Assembly: GCF_002776525.5 (NCBI RefSeq)
Contig: NC_045441.1
Location: 90,481,298 to 90,545,297, forward strand
Reading direction: 5' to 3'
Source of the DNA: Piliocolobus tephrosceles
Lineage: Eukaryota > Chordata > Mammalia > Primates > Cercopithecidae
Length of the DNA stretch: 64,000 nt
The position numbers and the translations under genes are program-made. The notes below the pieces were generated by a model. That model worked only from the letters and a program-made list of their open reading frames with translations. It did no database searches and was not told where the DNA came from. Below are positions 34,161 to 48,134 of this stretch, piece after piece; the first letter of the stretch is position 1; every line of letters begins with the position of its first letter.

Positions 34161-36459
34161 GCAAATAGTAGTTATTGATGAAGTATTAAAATTACACAAA
34201 AGTAATAAAGAATGCTCTAACAAGACCAAACACAAAAACCTCCAGCCTATTAGCAAAACATACCCAACTATGCAAAAAGTTAAAATGAATTTTGACTATG
34301 AAATATTAGTAAGACTTAGCACATATTTCTGCATTAAATAAAGCAATATAAATGTTATTTATATTATTCTACTTGTAAGTTTTTAAAGGGGCAAAAATTA
34401 TTTGAAATTAAACACAAATCAGACTGAAACTGAAGACACTGACAGAACATGAAATCATAGAATTCACAGCATTTTAAGAGAAAAATGCTATAAAATAAGA
34501 ATTTCATTTGCAGTCAGAATGTCATTTATGTTTGAGAACTACTGTAAGGTGTTCTCAGATTCAAAAATGATGAAAAAACTTGACATATTCTCAGTATATA
34601 AAAACAAAAATATTTAAGAACAGGATAATTAAAAGAAATAGCAGATGGATCTTGAGACCTAATTTTAACAATTTTAATAAATATTGTGAATAAGTGGGAG
34701 CTAAATACAAAAATAATTCTTCAAAGACAATATAGATTTTAAATGTACTTATCCGTAGATGAAAAACAAAGAATATATTCAATTAAGAGGAAATAGGTGG
34801 GACTCCAATCTTAAAGGGACATAAAAATGTCAAATTCTTCTTTTTACATGATTGAATTCAGAAGACTTGATCATCAAAAAAATTAAATAACTTATAATAC
34901 CTGCATGGAGCATGTATATATTGCTAGTTATTGAAAAATATAAACAAATATGAACCATATCCAAGTGACTCAAACTTTTAGTGCCATAGACTTCTTTAAG
35001 ACTAAAGAAATCTATCAACCTCTTCTGTCACTGCTTCATTCAATACATATCAACACATTTAAAAGTTTACCTGAAATTCATCTTATTGCATTAGAAATTT
35101 ATTTTTTTCACAAAATGAAAATCCTAAAATTATACCTCAAAAATTGTCTTTAGTTTACTGCAAACATATCTATTTCATTTTAAAACAAAGCTATATTTAA
35201 CTTTAATTAACATATTAATTAAACTTTAATTCTGTTCCTATTTTTTATTATGAAGACTGCTGTAGGGAATACAGTGTTTTGAATTGGTGACTGATCTTTC
35301 ACATGGCAATACACTTGAAATTATCGACAGTTAATTAATTTTGACCATTTTCTCTTTGACAGCAGGCTGCAGAAAATCCAGACTCACAAAAGTACGCATT
35401 AACAAACACAAACAGTGAATTCTCATTGCCACTTCTCAAGATAAGCATGGCTTATGTCGAGGAAACCCAGAATTCTCTAAGACACTTCTTTGAAATCATG
35501 TCAAATCTTTTGTCTTCAAGGCTGACATCATCTTTGGCAAGGTATATCTTTATTGATGTTGTCTGTGTTAGACAAGAAATGAATATAAAATCCACATTTC
35601 AATGTTGAGGTTATCTGAGCTAAAGTAGTCTTCACAAGAGGGCTTCAGAGTTCCCAGATGTCCCCTCATTCCTGCCTGTAGTGAATCTGATGTATAAACT
35701 CTTGATACACTCTGCAGACATATTTCCAGCTTTGGGAAGTTCACATGTTGTCTATTTCCCATCTCCCCTTTTAGAGTGCCAGTTTACGTAAACAAACTTC
35801 TAAAAGTTTTAGGAGACTCTATACTATTGGCTTTACAGCTAATGGAAAAAGAAAAATATTCTCCAAAAAGCTATGTCAAGTGAACTCTAAAGTTTATCTT
35901 TTCAACAAATGGAGTTTCCTTATAATTGCACGACATGCAATTCCTTCATAGAAAAAGAAACTGACTTAAAATAATTTAACTGGGGATAAAAACACTGCCT
36001 CATTTTTCTGGAAAGTATGCTGAGATAGCTGACTGAATGGATGGAGAATTAAGAAAACCAGTGATTCAGAATCTCATTTTACTAGAAGACTGTATAAGAA
36101 ACAATGTGCCTGTGTTTACCACTCCTGGTGTATTCTGCCAATGTTAATTCAATAATTTATCAGGTATTGATGGTAACTTCTGTGATAAAAACCTTACTCC
36201 TAGATTAATGCTATAGTCTCATCTTTTACTTCACCTACTCAAATATAAGGCAAATCTAATATGCCCACTGTCCCCAGGTGGCATTTAGGAGATTTCATTT
36301 TATGTTGGCACTTGGGAGAGAATCTTACTAATCTGGGGTAAATGGTTTACAGCCTGAGTTATTTTGGAGGCACTTAAAGGTTCAGGCTTTCCTCATTTCT
36401 CTTCTCTTTACAGTGCAAACCAATTTTATCTCAAGTCTTGGGCCTCTGCCCATGCAAAC
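34161..36459. other. Unique AT-rich sequence
   Basis: No repeat family, gene or RNA recognised. Open frames of 60-67 residues are at chance level and lack family features. Confidence 0.4.
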
Positions 36460-36902
36460 ATTATTTATTTGACAAAAGTTGTATATATTGTGTGAAACAT
36501 GTTTTAAAATATGCACATATTGTGAAATAGCTAAATTGAGCTAATTAACATACACATTACCTCACATACTTATTATTTTGTGGTAAAAATTCTTAAAATC
36601 TACTTTCTTAGCAATTTTTAAGAATATAGTACATTGCACTAACTATAGCCATCCTGTCACACAACAGATCTCGTGGACTTATTCTTCCTAACTGAAATTT
36701 TGTATCTTTTGACCAACATCTCTCCATCTCTCCCCCACCAGCCCCTGGTAACCACCGTTCTAAGCTCTATTTCTATGAGCTTAAATTTTGTAGATTTCAC
36801 ATGCAAGTGAAATCATGCCATATTTATCTTTCTGTACCTGACTTTTCTCATAATGTAACATCCTCCAGTTTCCTTCATGTTATCAAAAATGACAGGCTTT
36901 CC

Positions 36903-36933
<31 letters not shown>

Positions 36934-39133
36934 TCACAATATTCCACTGTGGACATATATCACATTTTCTTTATCCATTAATTCATTCATGGACACTTAT
37001 GTGGATGTGATAGCTTGTCTGTTGGGAATAATCCTACAATGAATATGGTAGTGCAGGAATCTTTCACATACTGATTTCATTTCCTTTGGATGTATACCCA
37101 GTATTGGGATTACTGAAAAATATGGTAGTTCTGTTTTTACTTTTTTGAGGAAGCTCCATACTGTTTAACATATGACTGTACTAATTTACAGTCCCACCAA
37201 CAGTGTATGAGTTCCTTTTATTCCACTCCTTTGCCAACACTTGTTATCTTTCATCTTTTTTCTAATAACCCAACATGTTAGGTGATATCTCATTGTGGAT
37301 TTAATTTGCATTTCTCTAATGATTAGTGATATTGAACAGTTTTTCATATACCTATTGGCCATTCGTGTGCCTTCTTTTGAGAAATGTCTGTTTAGATCCT
37401 TTGTCCATTTTTAAATTCAGTTTTCTATTATTTGATTTCCTCATATATTGTAAATATTAACCCCTTATGAGACATACAGTTTGCAAATATAATCTCTCAT
37501 TCTATAAGTTTTCTCTTCACTGTGTTGATTGTTTCCTTGGCTGTACAGAGCTACTTAGTTTAATGTAATACCATTTATCTGGTTTTGCTTTTGTTTTTTT
37601 GCTTTCAGTGTTATATCTAAACAAACAAAAAAAAAATCATCACCCAGGCCAATGCAATGGATATTTTTTTTGATAAATTTTACAGTTACAGGTCTTTAAG
37701 TCTTTCATCCTTTTGGGGTTGATGTTTGTATAAGAAGTGAGAAGAGGTGCTAATTTCATTCTTCTGCATGTGGATATTTTGTTGTCCCAACACCATCTAC
37801 TGAAGAGACAGTCATTTCCTTGCTGTGTATTCTTGGCATTTGTGTTGAAAAATCATTAAGAAAATGTGGCACATATACACCATGGAATACTATGCAGCCA
37901 TAAAAAAGGATGAGTTTGCGTCCTTTGTAGGGACATGGATGCAGCTGGAAACCATCATTCTTAGCAAACTATCACAAGAACAGAAAACCAAACACCGCAT
38001 GTTCTCACTCATAAGTGGGAACTGAACAATGAGCTCACTTGGACTCGGGAAGGGGAACATCACACAATGGGGCCTATCATGGGGAGGGGGGAGGGGGGAG
38101 GGATTGCATTGGGGAGTTATACCTGATATAAATGATGAATTGATGGGTGCTGACGAGTTGATGGGTGCAGCACACCAACATGGCACATGTATACATATGT
38201 AACAAACCTGCACGTTATGCACATGTACCCTAGAACTTAAAGTATAATAAAAATAAATAAATAAATAAATAAAAAATAAAAAAAAGAAATTTTTAAAAAT
38301 CTAAAAAAAAAAAAAAGAAAGACAAATCAATTGACTATAAATGTGTAGATTATTTCTGGGCTCTTCTGTTTCTTTGGTCTATATGTCTGTTTTTATGCCA
38401 GTATCATGTTGTTTTGGCTACTAGAGCTTAGTAGTATATTTTGAAGTCAGGTAGTATGACACCTCCAGCTTTGTTCTTGCTTTGGCTATTCAGTGTCTTT
38501 GGAGTTCCATAGGAATTTTAGGATTGTTTTTTCTAATTCTGTGAAAATGTCATTTGAATTTTTATAAAGACTATATTGAATATGTAGATTGCTTTGGGTA
38601 GTAGGAACATTTTTGTGATATTAAGTCTTCCAACCCATGAACATAAGAGTTCTTTAACATTTATTTGTGTCTTTCCTGGTTTCCTTCATCAATGCTTACA
38701 GATCTTTTACCTTCTTAAACTTCTGTTTTTGTAGCTATTGTAAACAGGATTGTTTTCTTAATTTCTTTTTCAGATAGTTTTTTATTGTATAGAAATACTA
38801 CTGGTTTTTATATGTTGATTTTGTATCCTGCAACCTTGCTGAATTCATTTATTGGTTCTAAGAGGTTTCTGACAGTCTTTAGGGCTTTCTATGTTTAAGA
38901 CTCTGTCATCTGTAAACAAAAAATGTAACTGCATTCTTTCCAAATTGGATACTTCGTATTTTTTTTCTCTTGCCTAATTGCTCTGGCCAGAACATTCAGT
39001 ACTACCTTGAATAGAAGTGGTGAGGGTGAGCATCCTTGTATTATTCTGATCTTAAAGGAAAAGCTTTCAACTCTTTCTCATTGAGAATGATTTTAGCTGT
39101 GGGTTTGTCATATAGGACCTTTATTCAGCATAG
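36460..39133 (-). mobile_element. Minus-strand L1 (MA/PB-like), 3' UTR to RT
   Basis: Antisense L1: 3' UTR (36460-36890), a T-run (36905-36927), ORF2 C-terminal region (36930-37855) and, after a plus-strand L1PA, ORF2 and RT up to about 39133. The L1 is continuous across the insert (CATTTGTGTTGAAAAATCA before, AAATCAATTGACTATAAATG after). Confidence 0.78.
37857..38330 (+). mobile_element. 5'-truncated L1PA 3' end
   Basis: Last ~60 codons of ORF2 and 3' UTR with a G-rich run (38081-38102), the ACCCTAGAACTTAAAGTATAATAA end and a TAAA/A-rich tail. It splits the minus-strand L1. Low divergence suggests one of the younger elements here. Confidence 0.88.
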
Positions 39134-42100
39134 GGCAGATAATTGGCCTATTATAGTTTCGTAGGACATGGTATTTTTGGATTCAGTAATTTTAGAACCT
39201 TGCCTATTAGAGGGCATTTTTTTTTTTCTTTTTTTTTAAATGATGTTCTCTCTCTCTCTCTCTGCTTCCATATGACTGATGTCCCTTCCTTTCTTACCTC
39301 ACTTAAGGTCTTACTAAAATATTCCACTATATTTTACATAGCCCCCACCCCCAGTTTCCTGCCATGGTAGATTTCATTCTGGATTTGAAATCACAACACG
39401 AAGTATTTTAGCCAGTTTCTTCAGTAATATATACTTAGGATTGTAACTTGCCAGTTTTGCTTAAATTACTGAGAAAATGTTTTGCCTTTTTTTTTTAAAT
39501 CTCAAAAGTGATCAGATCATTTTAAAAAGTAAGCAGATTCTTAAAACTTAATAACTATCTACTTAGTAAAATAAACATCAGTATGGAGATTCCCATATTC
39601 AAAGGAGTTCAAAAGAGTTTCCACCTCCTGTGAACTCAGATTGATAAATGGTAGAGAAAAGACAAAACATTAGGGGTGTGGCTATGGGGCAAATTTCTAA
39701 TCAGATCTTTGTTATCCAATTTTTGACTTCCTTACCTAGAAACTGAATTAGCCCATACCAATCTATTCCTAAAAACATCTTCCTAAACCTCTTGGACTAG
39801 ATATTATAACTTAGCTATGTCTGTGTCTGTGTTTATCCAGTGATTGGTGAATGTTTATAGCAGAAGAATGTTACTAAAATCTTTCGCCAGGGAAGATGGC
39901 CCAAGTTTTTCAGTCAATGACTTGAGAAAAAGGAGTCAAAATGTGTTCGACAACCTAAGGAAGTTCTCTCATCTCCATCACCTTATGAATTGTATTGTTT
40001 CCTTTTCTTTTTTCTTTCTTTCCTTTTCTAAAATTAAAATTGTGTGTGTAAGGGGGTTATTTTCCTCCAGCTTCCTTTTGTATCTCCACATTGCAGTAAT
40101 GAGGTATCAGATCATGAATTCATTTCAATTATGAGAAATTTCTATGTAGGAATTGATAGATTTTTGATACAAGGAAAAAGCCTTGCTCTTGTTCTCCTAA
40201 GCTCTCTGTGGTCTAAATTACAGTTCTCTTGGTAGTGATATGACCCTCAAAGTGTAATGTATTTCTTAAAACTATAGCATACGTTTAGAGCTAGAAGAAT
40301 TCCCTGTATCTCAAAAGGCATCTCCACTGAGCGACTGAGATTTCTAGAAAAAATTTGACATATGGTTGCCTATTTCTATAAATACAACTTATGCCCAGAG
40401 AACTCATGTCTGGCAGTTGTTATTGACACAATGCAACTGCTACCCTCCAACTCTCTTTTCTCTGTGCACCAACCTCATTATTAGAGCATTAGTTGTCCAA
40501 AAACTTCTGTACATCTTAAAGATGAAGGCAGAGGCGTATCTACCAGCATTTCTAATTTTACTTACATAATCAAATGTTAGTCCTGTCTTTTGCCTTATTG
40601 TCTGCTTGGTCAACCTAGGTTTAATCAGTTACTTCTATTCCCGTATAAAAAAGCAAAGGCAAGTTGATAGATCAAAACACATTAATAGGTAAACTGCCAA
40701 ATTTTCATCTATGTTAAAAATTTTCACTTTCATAACATGCTGTTATCTTGTCTGTCTGTCAAACTGACTTTTTAACTGAAGAGAATGTAAAACATGACAT
40801 GTAGCAGATTATAATTTAAGAGGCAATGTATAGTATAATAATTTAAAGCCAGTGCTACATTGTATTTACTGGAGATATCAAATAATTTTGTCTGGTGCAC
40901 AGGTAGAAAATTTTCAAGGGTGGGGTGAAAAGAGCTCTCTCAAACAGCCAGGTAGTTCTACAAGAGTGACTAAATGGTATAATGATTTTGAATATTTATT
41001 ATAATAGGAATTCTGCAATTTGCTATTTTTAAGTCAATATTTGTTTCTTAACTCCTTTAAGTTGGGGGTGGGGAGGAGTCTATTTATTCATCCCCTTATT
41101 TTAGAAGTGAGTACAATCACAACCAGAGGGAATGGTAAAACAATTTCCCAACCTCATTTTTTCCATGGTTAACCTAGGCATATTGTCAATCATGAAACTA
41201 TGGTAATGTTAAAAAAAAAAAGTCACTCCCAAAGCATAAATTGTTAGCATATCTGAAGCATCTGTATTGGTGATAGCTGTCAAACTTTGTATTACAAAAT
41301 TCAAAGCCAGAATTTGAATGGGATATTAAATATGAGGTTTCTATTTTGAAGCACTGTAAAGAATAAAATATTGAAAGCCCTAAGGCAGATATACTGTGCT
41401 GACATTTGAAACTCTTACAATAGATTTTACATTTCATGCTTTTTAAAAACAAAGAACTAGAAATACACATTCCATTTTGCAAGGTGAGATATATTCTCTC
41501 TATGACAATAAAATGTAAAAATAAGGTATTTTATGTATTGAAATCCCAATGAATTTGAAATTTGCAAATGATCTCTTTCAGAGGACCTCAGGACAATAAT
41601 TTTAAAACCTCTTGTGACTATATAATGATTCATATCCAGAAAGTGCTTGAAAATTGTTAAGCACTGATGGTTTGTAATACAAGTTGAAATAGTCCACATT
41701 GAAATGACCTCTGGTGAATTGGAGTGGGGCTGAAAAAACTGCTTTGCCAGGGATCATGTTAAGTGAGTGCTAGCAAGCAGAGAGACAGGTGTTTCCTGTT
41801 TCTAACCACATGGCATAACCATATAGATTAGCTGCAGGGAATCTAGCCAGAAGAATTTTTTTTAAAAACCTAATTCAATTTACCACTGCTCATATGGAAA
41901 TTGCTTTAGGTTTAAATTATATTCTAAATAACATAAAATCCATAATTAAGATTTATATTCTTCTTTTTCATTTTTAATATACCAATACTACCCAATGTCT
42001 CAGAATTATGAAAGCTTATAACAAGATAGACTCTCAAGATATCTCATTCAAATTCTACAGTAGTGCAGGTATTCTCTCTATTACTACCCTGGAAGATGGG

Positions 42101-42869
42101 CCACTATCCTCCGCTTGAACATTTCCATATTGGATAGGGAGGGGGTGGAACTCAAAGATTACTGAGACAAATCCATTTTTAAATACCTTTGAGGCTACTG
42201 TTCCCTGATGATTATTCAGATATTTTGAATGGAATTAAATTGTTAAGTGCCACATTTGAAAAAGAGGAAAACATCATATTTGTACATCCTGCCTCTTTAG
42301 TTGGTCATGTATGAATGCTTGTATCACCAAACAATGTTGCCTTTCCATTCCTCAGCTATTTTTGCTATGTAACAGAATCCTGAATAGGAGGGAGTGTTTT
42401 CTGGGAATAATAATGCTAATAATGACATGCGGTTATCAAGTGGCCTCTGTATGTCTGTGGCTCTCAGCCCCCTGGAACACAGTCATCCAACACACTCTGA
42501 AAAGTCAGACACTACAGGCACATAAGAAACAGAAGGTCCAGATTCTTTGCCCCTGCCATGGCACATAATCATCTGATTATATGCAAGAGAGTAACAGAAT
42601 GCAAGAAGCAAACTTAGTGATGTGTCACCCAACTAGATTATAAAGGGGAGAGTCTTGAGTTATCACAGAGGAGAGAATGATATAGGAGATTACTAAAATG
42701 TACACTCAGAAGAGTATGCTTTTCCTCCATACTTTCTACCTATAAAGAACTGAAAACTAATTACAGTGCCTTAATCTCTGTGGGGCTGTGAGGATTCTGA
42801 AAGTATTCATAAGTCCATATTTGCAACTGGGACAACACACTCCAGAGGCTGAGTTTGTGAACCAGAGTG
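39134..42869. other. Unique AT-rich sequence
   Basis: No gene recognised. Contains a short TC microsatellite (39243-39262). Frames of up to 96 residues (39844-40134) show no domain or conserved composition. Confidence 0.4.
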
Positions 42870-43057
42870 AGAGACCCGAGAGCCAGATCCCAGCATCTCT
42901 ACTTCATCCCTGTAACCCTGGACAATGTATTTAACTTCTTTCTGCCTCAATTTCTTCATCTAAGAAGTGGAGATAAAAATCTGTACTAAATAGGGTTGAC
43001 ATAATGATTAAATGAGTAAGTGGGCACAGAGCTTTCACTTAGCATATTATTTTTATT
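42870..43057 (+). mobile_element. MIR SINE
   Basis: Ancient tRNA-derived SINE. The core is recognisable as CTGGACAATGTATTTAACTTC...CTGCCTCAATTTCTTCATCT, followed by GGGTTGACATAATGATTAAATGAG. Confidence 0.8.
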
Positions 43058-43063
43058 ATTGTG

Positions 43064-43705
43064 GAGGAATAAAAAGGCTTTTACACTGTTGGTGGTAGTG
43101 TTAAGTTAGTTCAACCATTATGGAAGACAGGGTTGCAATTCCTCAAGACTCTAGAACTAGAAATACCATTTGACCTAGCAATCCCATTACTGGGTAAATA
43201 TCCAAAGGATTATAAATCATTTTACTATAAAGACACATGCACACCCATGTCTACTGCAGCACTGTTCATAATACCAAAGACTTAGAACCAACACCAATGC
43301 CCATCAATGATAGACTGGAAAAAGGAAATGTAGCATATATACACCATGGAATACTATGCAGCCATATAAAAGGATGAGTTCACGTCCTTTGCAGGGACAT
43401 GGATGAAGCTGGAAACCATCACTCTCAGCAAAGTAACACAGGAACAGAAAACCAAATACCACATGTTCTCACCCATAAGTGGGAGCTGAACAATGAGATC
43501 ACATGGACACAGGAAAGGGAACATCACACACAGGGCCTGTTATGGGGTGGGGAGCAAGGGGAGGGACAGCATTAGGAGAAATACCTGATGTAGACGACGG
43601 GTTGTTTGGTGTAGCAAACCACCATGGCACGTGTATACCTATGTAACAAACCTGCACGTTCTGCACATGTATCTCAGAATTTAAAAGTATAATAATAAAA
43701 ATGGT
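43064..43705 (+). mobile_element. 5'-truncated L1PA 3' end
   Basis: ORF2 C-terminal region and 3' UTR of an L1PA, from the TTACACTGTTGGTGG-type segment to ATTTAAAAGTATAATAATAAAAATG. More diverged than the copy at 37857. Confidence 0.85.
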
Positions 43706-45032
43706 GTTTTGTTTTGTTTTTCTCATTTGTAAGGGAATATGCCTTGCTAACTCTACATTTTTTTGTTTGTAACCTGGGCTACGAAACCTCAAAGAAAGAG
43801 GGTTTCTTGGTAGAAGAAACAATGTTTTCAGTTTTTTTTTTTTTCCTTTTTTTTTCTTTTGGTTGAATCCTCAGTTTTGTGGAACTTAGCAGTTATGCAC
43901 TGAGGATCTGCCCACACAGGTAGTAATTTCCTGGGCTGCAGACTGAAAGCAAAAAGACTGCACATGGTGGCTGTGACTTCCTCAGATCTGGACAGATGTG
44001 AGCTCATTTTGGCCAAAAAAACAAGGGAGTGGGAAAAGGAGAGATTTCTCAGAGCAGAGCTTTGCTATTGTCTTTTGAAAGGAAAAAAAGATTATACCTC
44101 TAGGTGAAAAAGCAAAACTAAACCACAGTTATGTAATTTTGAAAGATTCCTAAATCAGTATTGGCATTATTTGTAAAACATCAGACTTCAAAGAAATAAC
44201 CTAAGAATTTCATCTGACCTCATACTTCATATACTCCATTAAAAATGCAATTTGTAAAACATATATCAAATGGTTAGTCTCAGGAGAATATGCCTTAGTA
44301 AAGACCAGACACATGGTCTATTTCAACTGTGTGTGGCTCTTCATTTTTCCCCTTATTTCTTCACATACGGGACAGGACTTCTACATGAATAAAGATATGG
44401 TGTGTTTCCAGGACATAATTATCTTTGGGCTGTGATCAAGTATGAGAAATTTCTATCCTGAGGAAAAACATTTGAAGGTTATAAAATGAATATAAGTTCA
44501 TGGGTAATTCTACTCTCATATTGTAAACATACTGTAATTCAAATATATTTTCTATGGAAAATACTTAGGAATTTCTAAATTACATGTTTTCTGGTAACAT
44601 ACAGATTTGGGATCTTCATAAAATTTTAAGGTGGTAAAGATGTTAGAGATTTTCTAGTCCAGTGCTCCCATTTTGCAGACAGGTAAATAAAGACATAAAT
44701 CATTTCAGCGAGGGAATGCATTCTAATGTTGTGATTAAAAACTAGCTTTCTGTTTGAGTGCTAACTCTAACAAATTGCTAATGTCTCTGTACTGATTTCT
44801 TTTGAGAAAAATTGAGAGGTTAAGTTCAGATTCAGCTGGAAAGGGTGCTACGACCACTTAGCATCTACCAGAGACATAGGATCAGATATGAGAGAGCAAA
44901 AATGTTTTGGATTAGTTGATGGGAGTTGTTAACTAGAAAAAACCTACGAAGTCAGTAAGACGTGGCAGTAGGTCATGGTGCTATACTTTCTTTCTGAATA
45001 AGTTTAGACTCATTTCTTAACATTTCTATGCC
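43706..45032. other. Unique sequence
   Basis: No recognisable element except a T-rich run at 43831-43860. Confidence 0.4.
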
Positions 45033-45320
45033 TTGGTCATGCCTGTAATCACATCACTTTGGGAGACTGAGGCGGGTGGATCACAAGGTCAGGAGTTCGA
45101 GACCAGCCTGGCCAATATGGTCAAACCCCCTCTCTACTAAAAATACAGAAATTAGACAGGCATGGTGGCGGGTGCCTGTGGTCCCAGCTACGTGAGAGGG
45201 TAAGGCAAGAGAATCACTTGAACCTGGGAGGCGGAGTTTAGAGTGAGCTGAGATCATGCCACTGCACTCTAGCCTGGGCAACAGAGTGAGATTGTGTCTC
45301 AAAAAAAAAAAAAAAAAAAA
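45033..45320 (+). mobile_element. Alu (S/Y-like), slightly 5'-truncated
   Basis: Dimeric Alu starting at the CATGCCTGTAATC box and ending in a 20-base A-run. A possible imperfect duplication is CATTTCTATGCC (45021-45032) and TATTTCTATACC (45333-45344). Confidence 0.88.
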
Positions 45321-45648
45321 GGCCATAAAAGGTATTTCTATACCTCAGTTTTCTTACTGGTAAAGTAGAAATAAATTATTTGTTGGGAAAATATTTGCTA
45401 ATTTGACTAGAGTTTTCTTTACAGTACTATATTTACTTTTGAGAAGTACTGATGCTATGTTTCATATTGGCTGACCTACTCTCCCAACTGGCTTTGGAAG
45501 CTCATGTTATGACAGCGAAAAGACACTCAAAAGAATCTGTGGAAAATTTAGTATAAACTACCACACACACAGAAAAAGCTTTTTTGAAAAATGTCACATG
45601 AAAGGAAAACCTGAGACATATCACAGTATAGGATGTTAAATACGACAT

Positions 45649-45921
45649 GGGCAAGCTCAGGATCACCTAAGCTCAGGAGTTTGAGACCAGCCTAGCTGAC
45701 ATGGTGAAACCCCACCTCTACTAAAAAAAAAAAAAAACATAAAACAGTATTAGTTGGGTGTGGTGGTGGGCACCTGTAATCTCAGCTACTCAGGAGCCTG
45801 AGGCAGGAGAATTGCTTGGACCTATGAGTCAGAGGTTGCAGTGAGCTGAGATCACGCTGTTACACTCCACCCTGGGCAACAAGAACAAAACTCCATCTCA
45901 AAAAAAAAAAAAAAAAAAAAA
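45649..45921 (+). mobile_element. Alu, 5'-truncated
   Basis: Begins inside the left arm at the GGATCACCTAAGC region, with a 15-base A linker at 45724-45738 and a 3' A-run (45900-45921). Confidence 0.88.
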
Positions 45922-46883
45922 GTTTATTTTAAAAATATAAAATTATATAAGAAATCTAAAGGGCCATGGCATAAAAGCCAATTCTCTAGAGATTTTCCTA
46001 AGAGCAGATATAGAAAGCATGGTCAAGTCAACCTTCTCAGAGACAGAGATGACTATATTTTGTGCTGAAAGAACTATTTCTGCAAGACTAGCAAGTTGGT
46101 GTTCTGAATGAACAAAACTAGTAGGTAAACTAGTACCAGAACAACGAACATTACAATGGGAACTTTCCTGTTGACAGCTCTGACCATATGAAATTGAATA
46201 GTGGCAACAAAATGGGAATTCCTCTCTTTATAAAGCTATAGAAACTATAGGAAAATACAAACTGGAGTTGTCTGCTTCTGTTGACCATGCATATGAGAAA
46301 ATCTGCAGAACTAAAGAAAAAAATCTTTCCAAATGCTTAGACTAGAATTAGTACCATTTTTTTGTGGCCATCTTCAGTAACATTGATGTCTTTCTTTCAT
46401 TTTAATAAATCTAGGGTTGTCAATAATGTAAATTGTTTTAGTGATAAATTTGTACTTGATTTTTTTTCATTTGTTTTTAGGCTGTGGTCTTAGATTGTTA
46501 AAAACGGCTGTTGTGAGAGTTGTGAAAATAGAGAATTCCTAAAATGACCAAAGGCCAGGAAATATCTGTGGCTAAGATAAAGGAGTAATAATTTCCTCTC
46601 AATCCGGGTTGAAAGTAAAATGAGGACAGGACATCGTAATATTCTAGAACTGTTCAAGGCCTAAAAATTCCACAAGAAAGAATTTTTTAGAGCTGAAGAG
46701 AACATTTAAAACATAACCGCATATTTTAAACACACTTGAAAACATATTTGTTCATGTTTGACTTAGCCGGTGAAATTGATATCATCATGTGTAAAGTGAG
46801 ACTTTCTAACTTTTGTAACTTAGAATAAGAATAATAATACTTATTAAGTATGTACTTACATACCAAACACTGATAATTCAACT
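45922..46883. other. Unique sequence
   Basis: Nothing recognisable. Confidence 0.4.
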
Positions 46884-46947
46884 GTATCTTGAGACTTTGC
46901 TGAAGTTTCTTATCACTTGAAGTTTTTAGGCTGAGATGATGGGGTTT

Positions 46948-47062
46948 ATTTATTTATTTATTTATTTACTTACTTTATTATACTTTAAGTTCTAGGGTAC
47001 ATGTGCATAACGTGCAGGTTTGTTACATATGTATACTTGTGCCATGTTGGTGTGCTGCACCC
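46948..47062 (-). mobile_element. 115-bp L1PA 3' end with target-site duplication
   Basis: Very short 5'-truncated L1PA: TTTA-rich tail then the antisense 3' UTR. Flanked by the 14-bp duplication AGATGATGGGGTTT at 46934-46947 and 47063-47076, inside the larger L1. Confidence 0.93.
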
Positions 47063-47196
47063 AGATGATGGGGTTTTCTAAATAGAAAATCATGTCATCT
47101 GCAAACAGAGACAACTTGACTTCCTCTCTTCCTATTTGAATATCCTCTGTTTCTTTCTCTTGCCTGGTTGCCCTGGCCAGAACTTCCAATACTATG

Positions 47197-47357
47197 TTTA
47201 ATAGAAGTGGTGAGAGAAGGCATCCTTGTTTTGTGCCAGTCTTCAAAAGGGAATGTTGTCAGCTTTTGCCCATTCAGTTTAATAGAAGTGGTGAGAGAAG
47301 GCATCCTTGTTTTGTGCCAGTCTTCAAAGGGAATGTTGTCAGCTTTTGCCCATTCAG
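47197..47357. repeat. 81-bp tandem duplication in L1 RT
   Basis: Units 47197-47277 and 47278-47357 differ only by one A in an A-run. The unit covers the RT motif B coding segment, so antisense frames repeat the same peptide. Confidence 0.95.
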
Positions 47358-47420
47358 TATGACATTGGTTATGGGTTTGTCATAGTTATTTGGAGATATG
47401 CTCCATCAATACCTAGTTTA

Positions 47421-47675
47421 TTAAGTTTTTAACATGAAGGGCTGTTGAATTTTATCAAAGGCCTTTTCTGCATCTATTGAGATAATCATGTGGTTTTTGT
47501 CACTGGTTCTGTTTATGTGATGGATTATATTCATTGATCTGTGTATGTTGAACCAGCCTTGCATCCCAGGGATGAAGCCAACTTGATTGTGGTGGGTAAG
47601 CTTTTTGATGTGCTGTTGGATTTGTTTTACCAGTATTTTATTGAGGATTTTCACATCGCTATTCATCAGTGACAT
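47421..47675 (-). pseudogene. L1 ORF2 RT fragment (motif A)
   Basis: 84 residues ending in IDAEKAFDKIQQPFMLKT, RT motif A with the catalytic Asp present. The motif C FADD is in the frame 46992-47246. The two frames are separated by the tandem duplication and a frameshift. Confidence 0.82.
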
Positions 47676-48134
47676 TGGCCTGAAGTTTTTTTTTTTTTGT
47701 TATGTCCCTGCCAGGTTTTGGTATCAGGATGATGCTGGCCTCATAAAATGAGTTAGGGAAGAGTCCCTCCTTTTCAATTGTTTGGAATTCTTTCAGAAGG
47801 AATGGTACCAGCTCCTCTTTGTACCTCTGGTAGAATTCGGTTGAGAATCTGTCTGGTCCTAGGCTTTTTTTGGTTGGCAGGCTATTAATTACTGCCCCAA
47901 TTTCAGAACTTGTTATTGGTCAATTCAGGGATTCAACTTCTTCCTGGTTTAGTCTTGGGTGGGTACATGTGTCCAGAAATTTATCCATATCTTTTAGATT
48001 TTCTAGTTTATTTGCATAGAAGTGTTTATAGTATTCTCTGATGGTAGTTGTATTTCTGTGGGATCAGCAGTAATATTTCCTTTATCATATTTTATTGTGT
48101 CTATTTGATTTTTCTCTCTTTTCTATTAGTCTAG

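Noticed and set aside
37890..38222. A 110-residue minus-strand frame sharing an N-terminal peptide with other frames in the window
   Set aside because: Antisense of the L1PA 3' end; the shared peptide follows L1 copies, not a gene.
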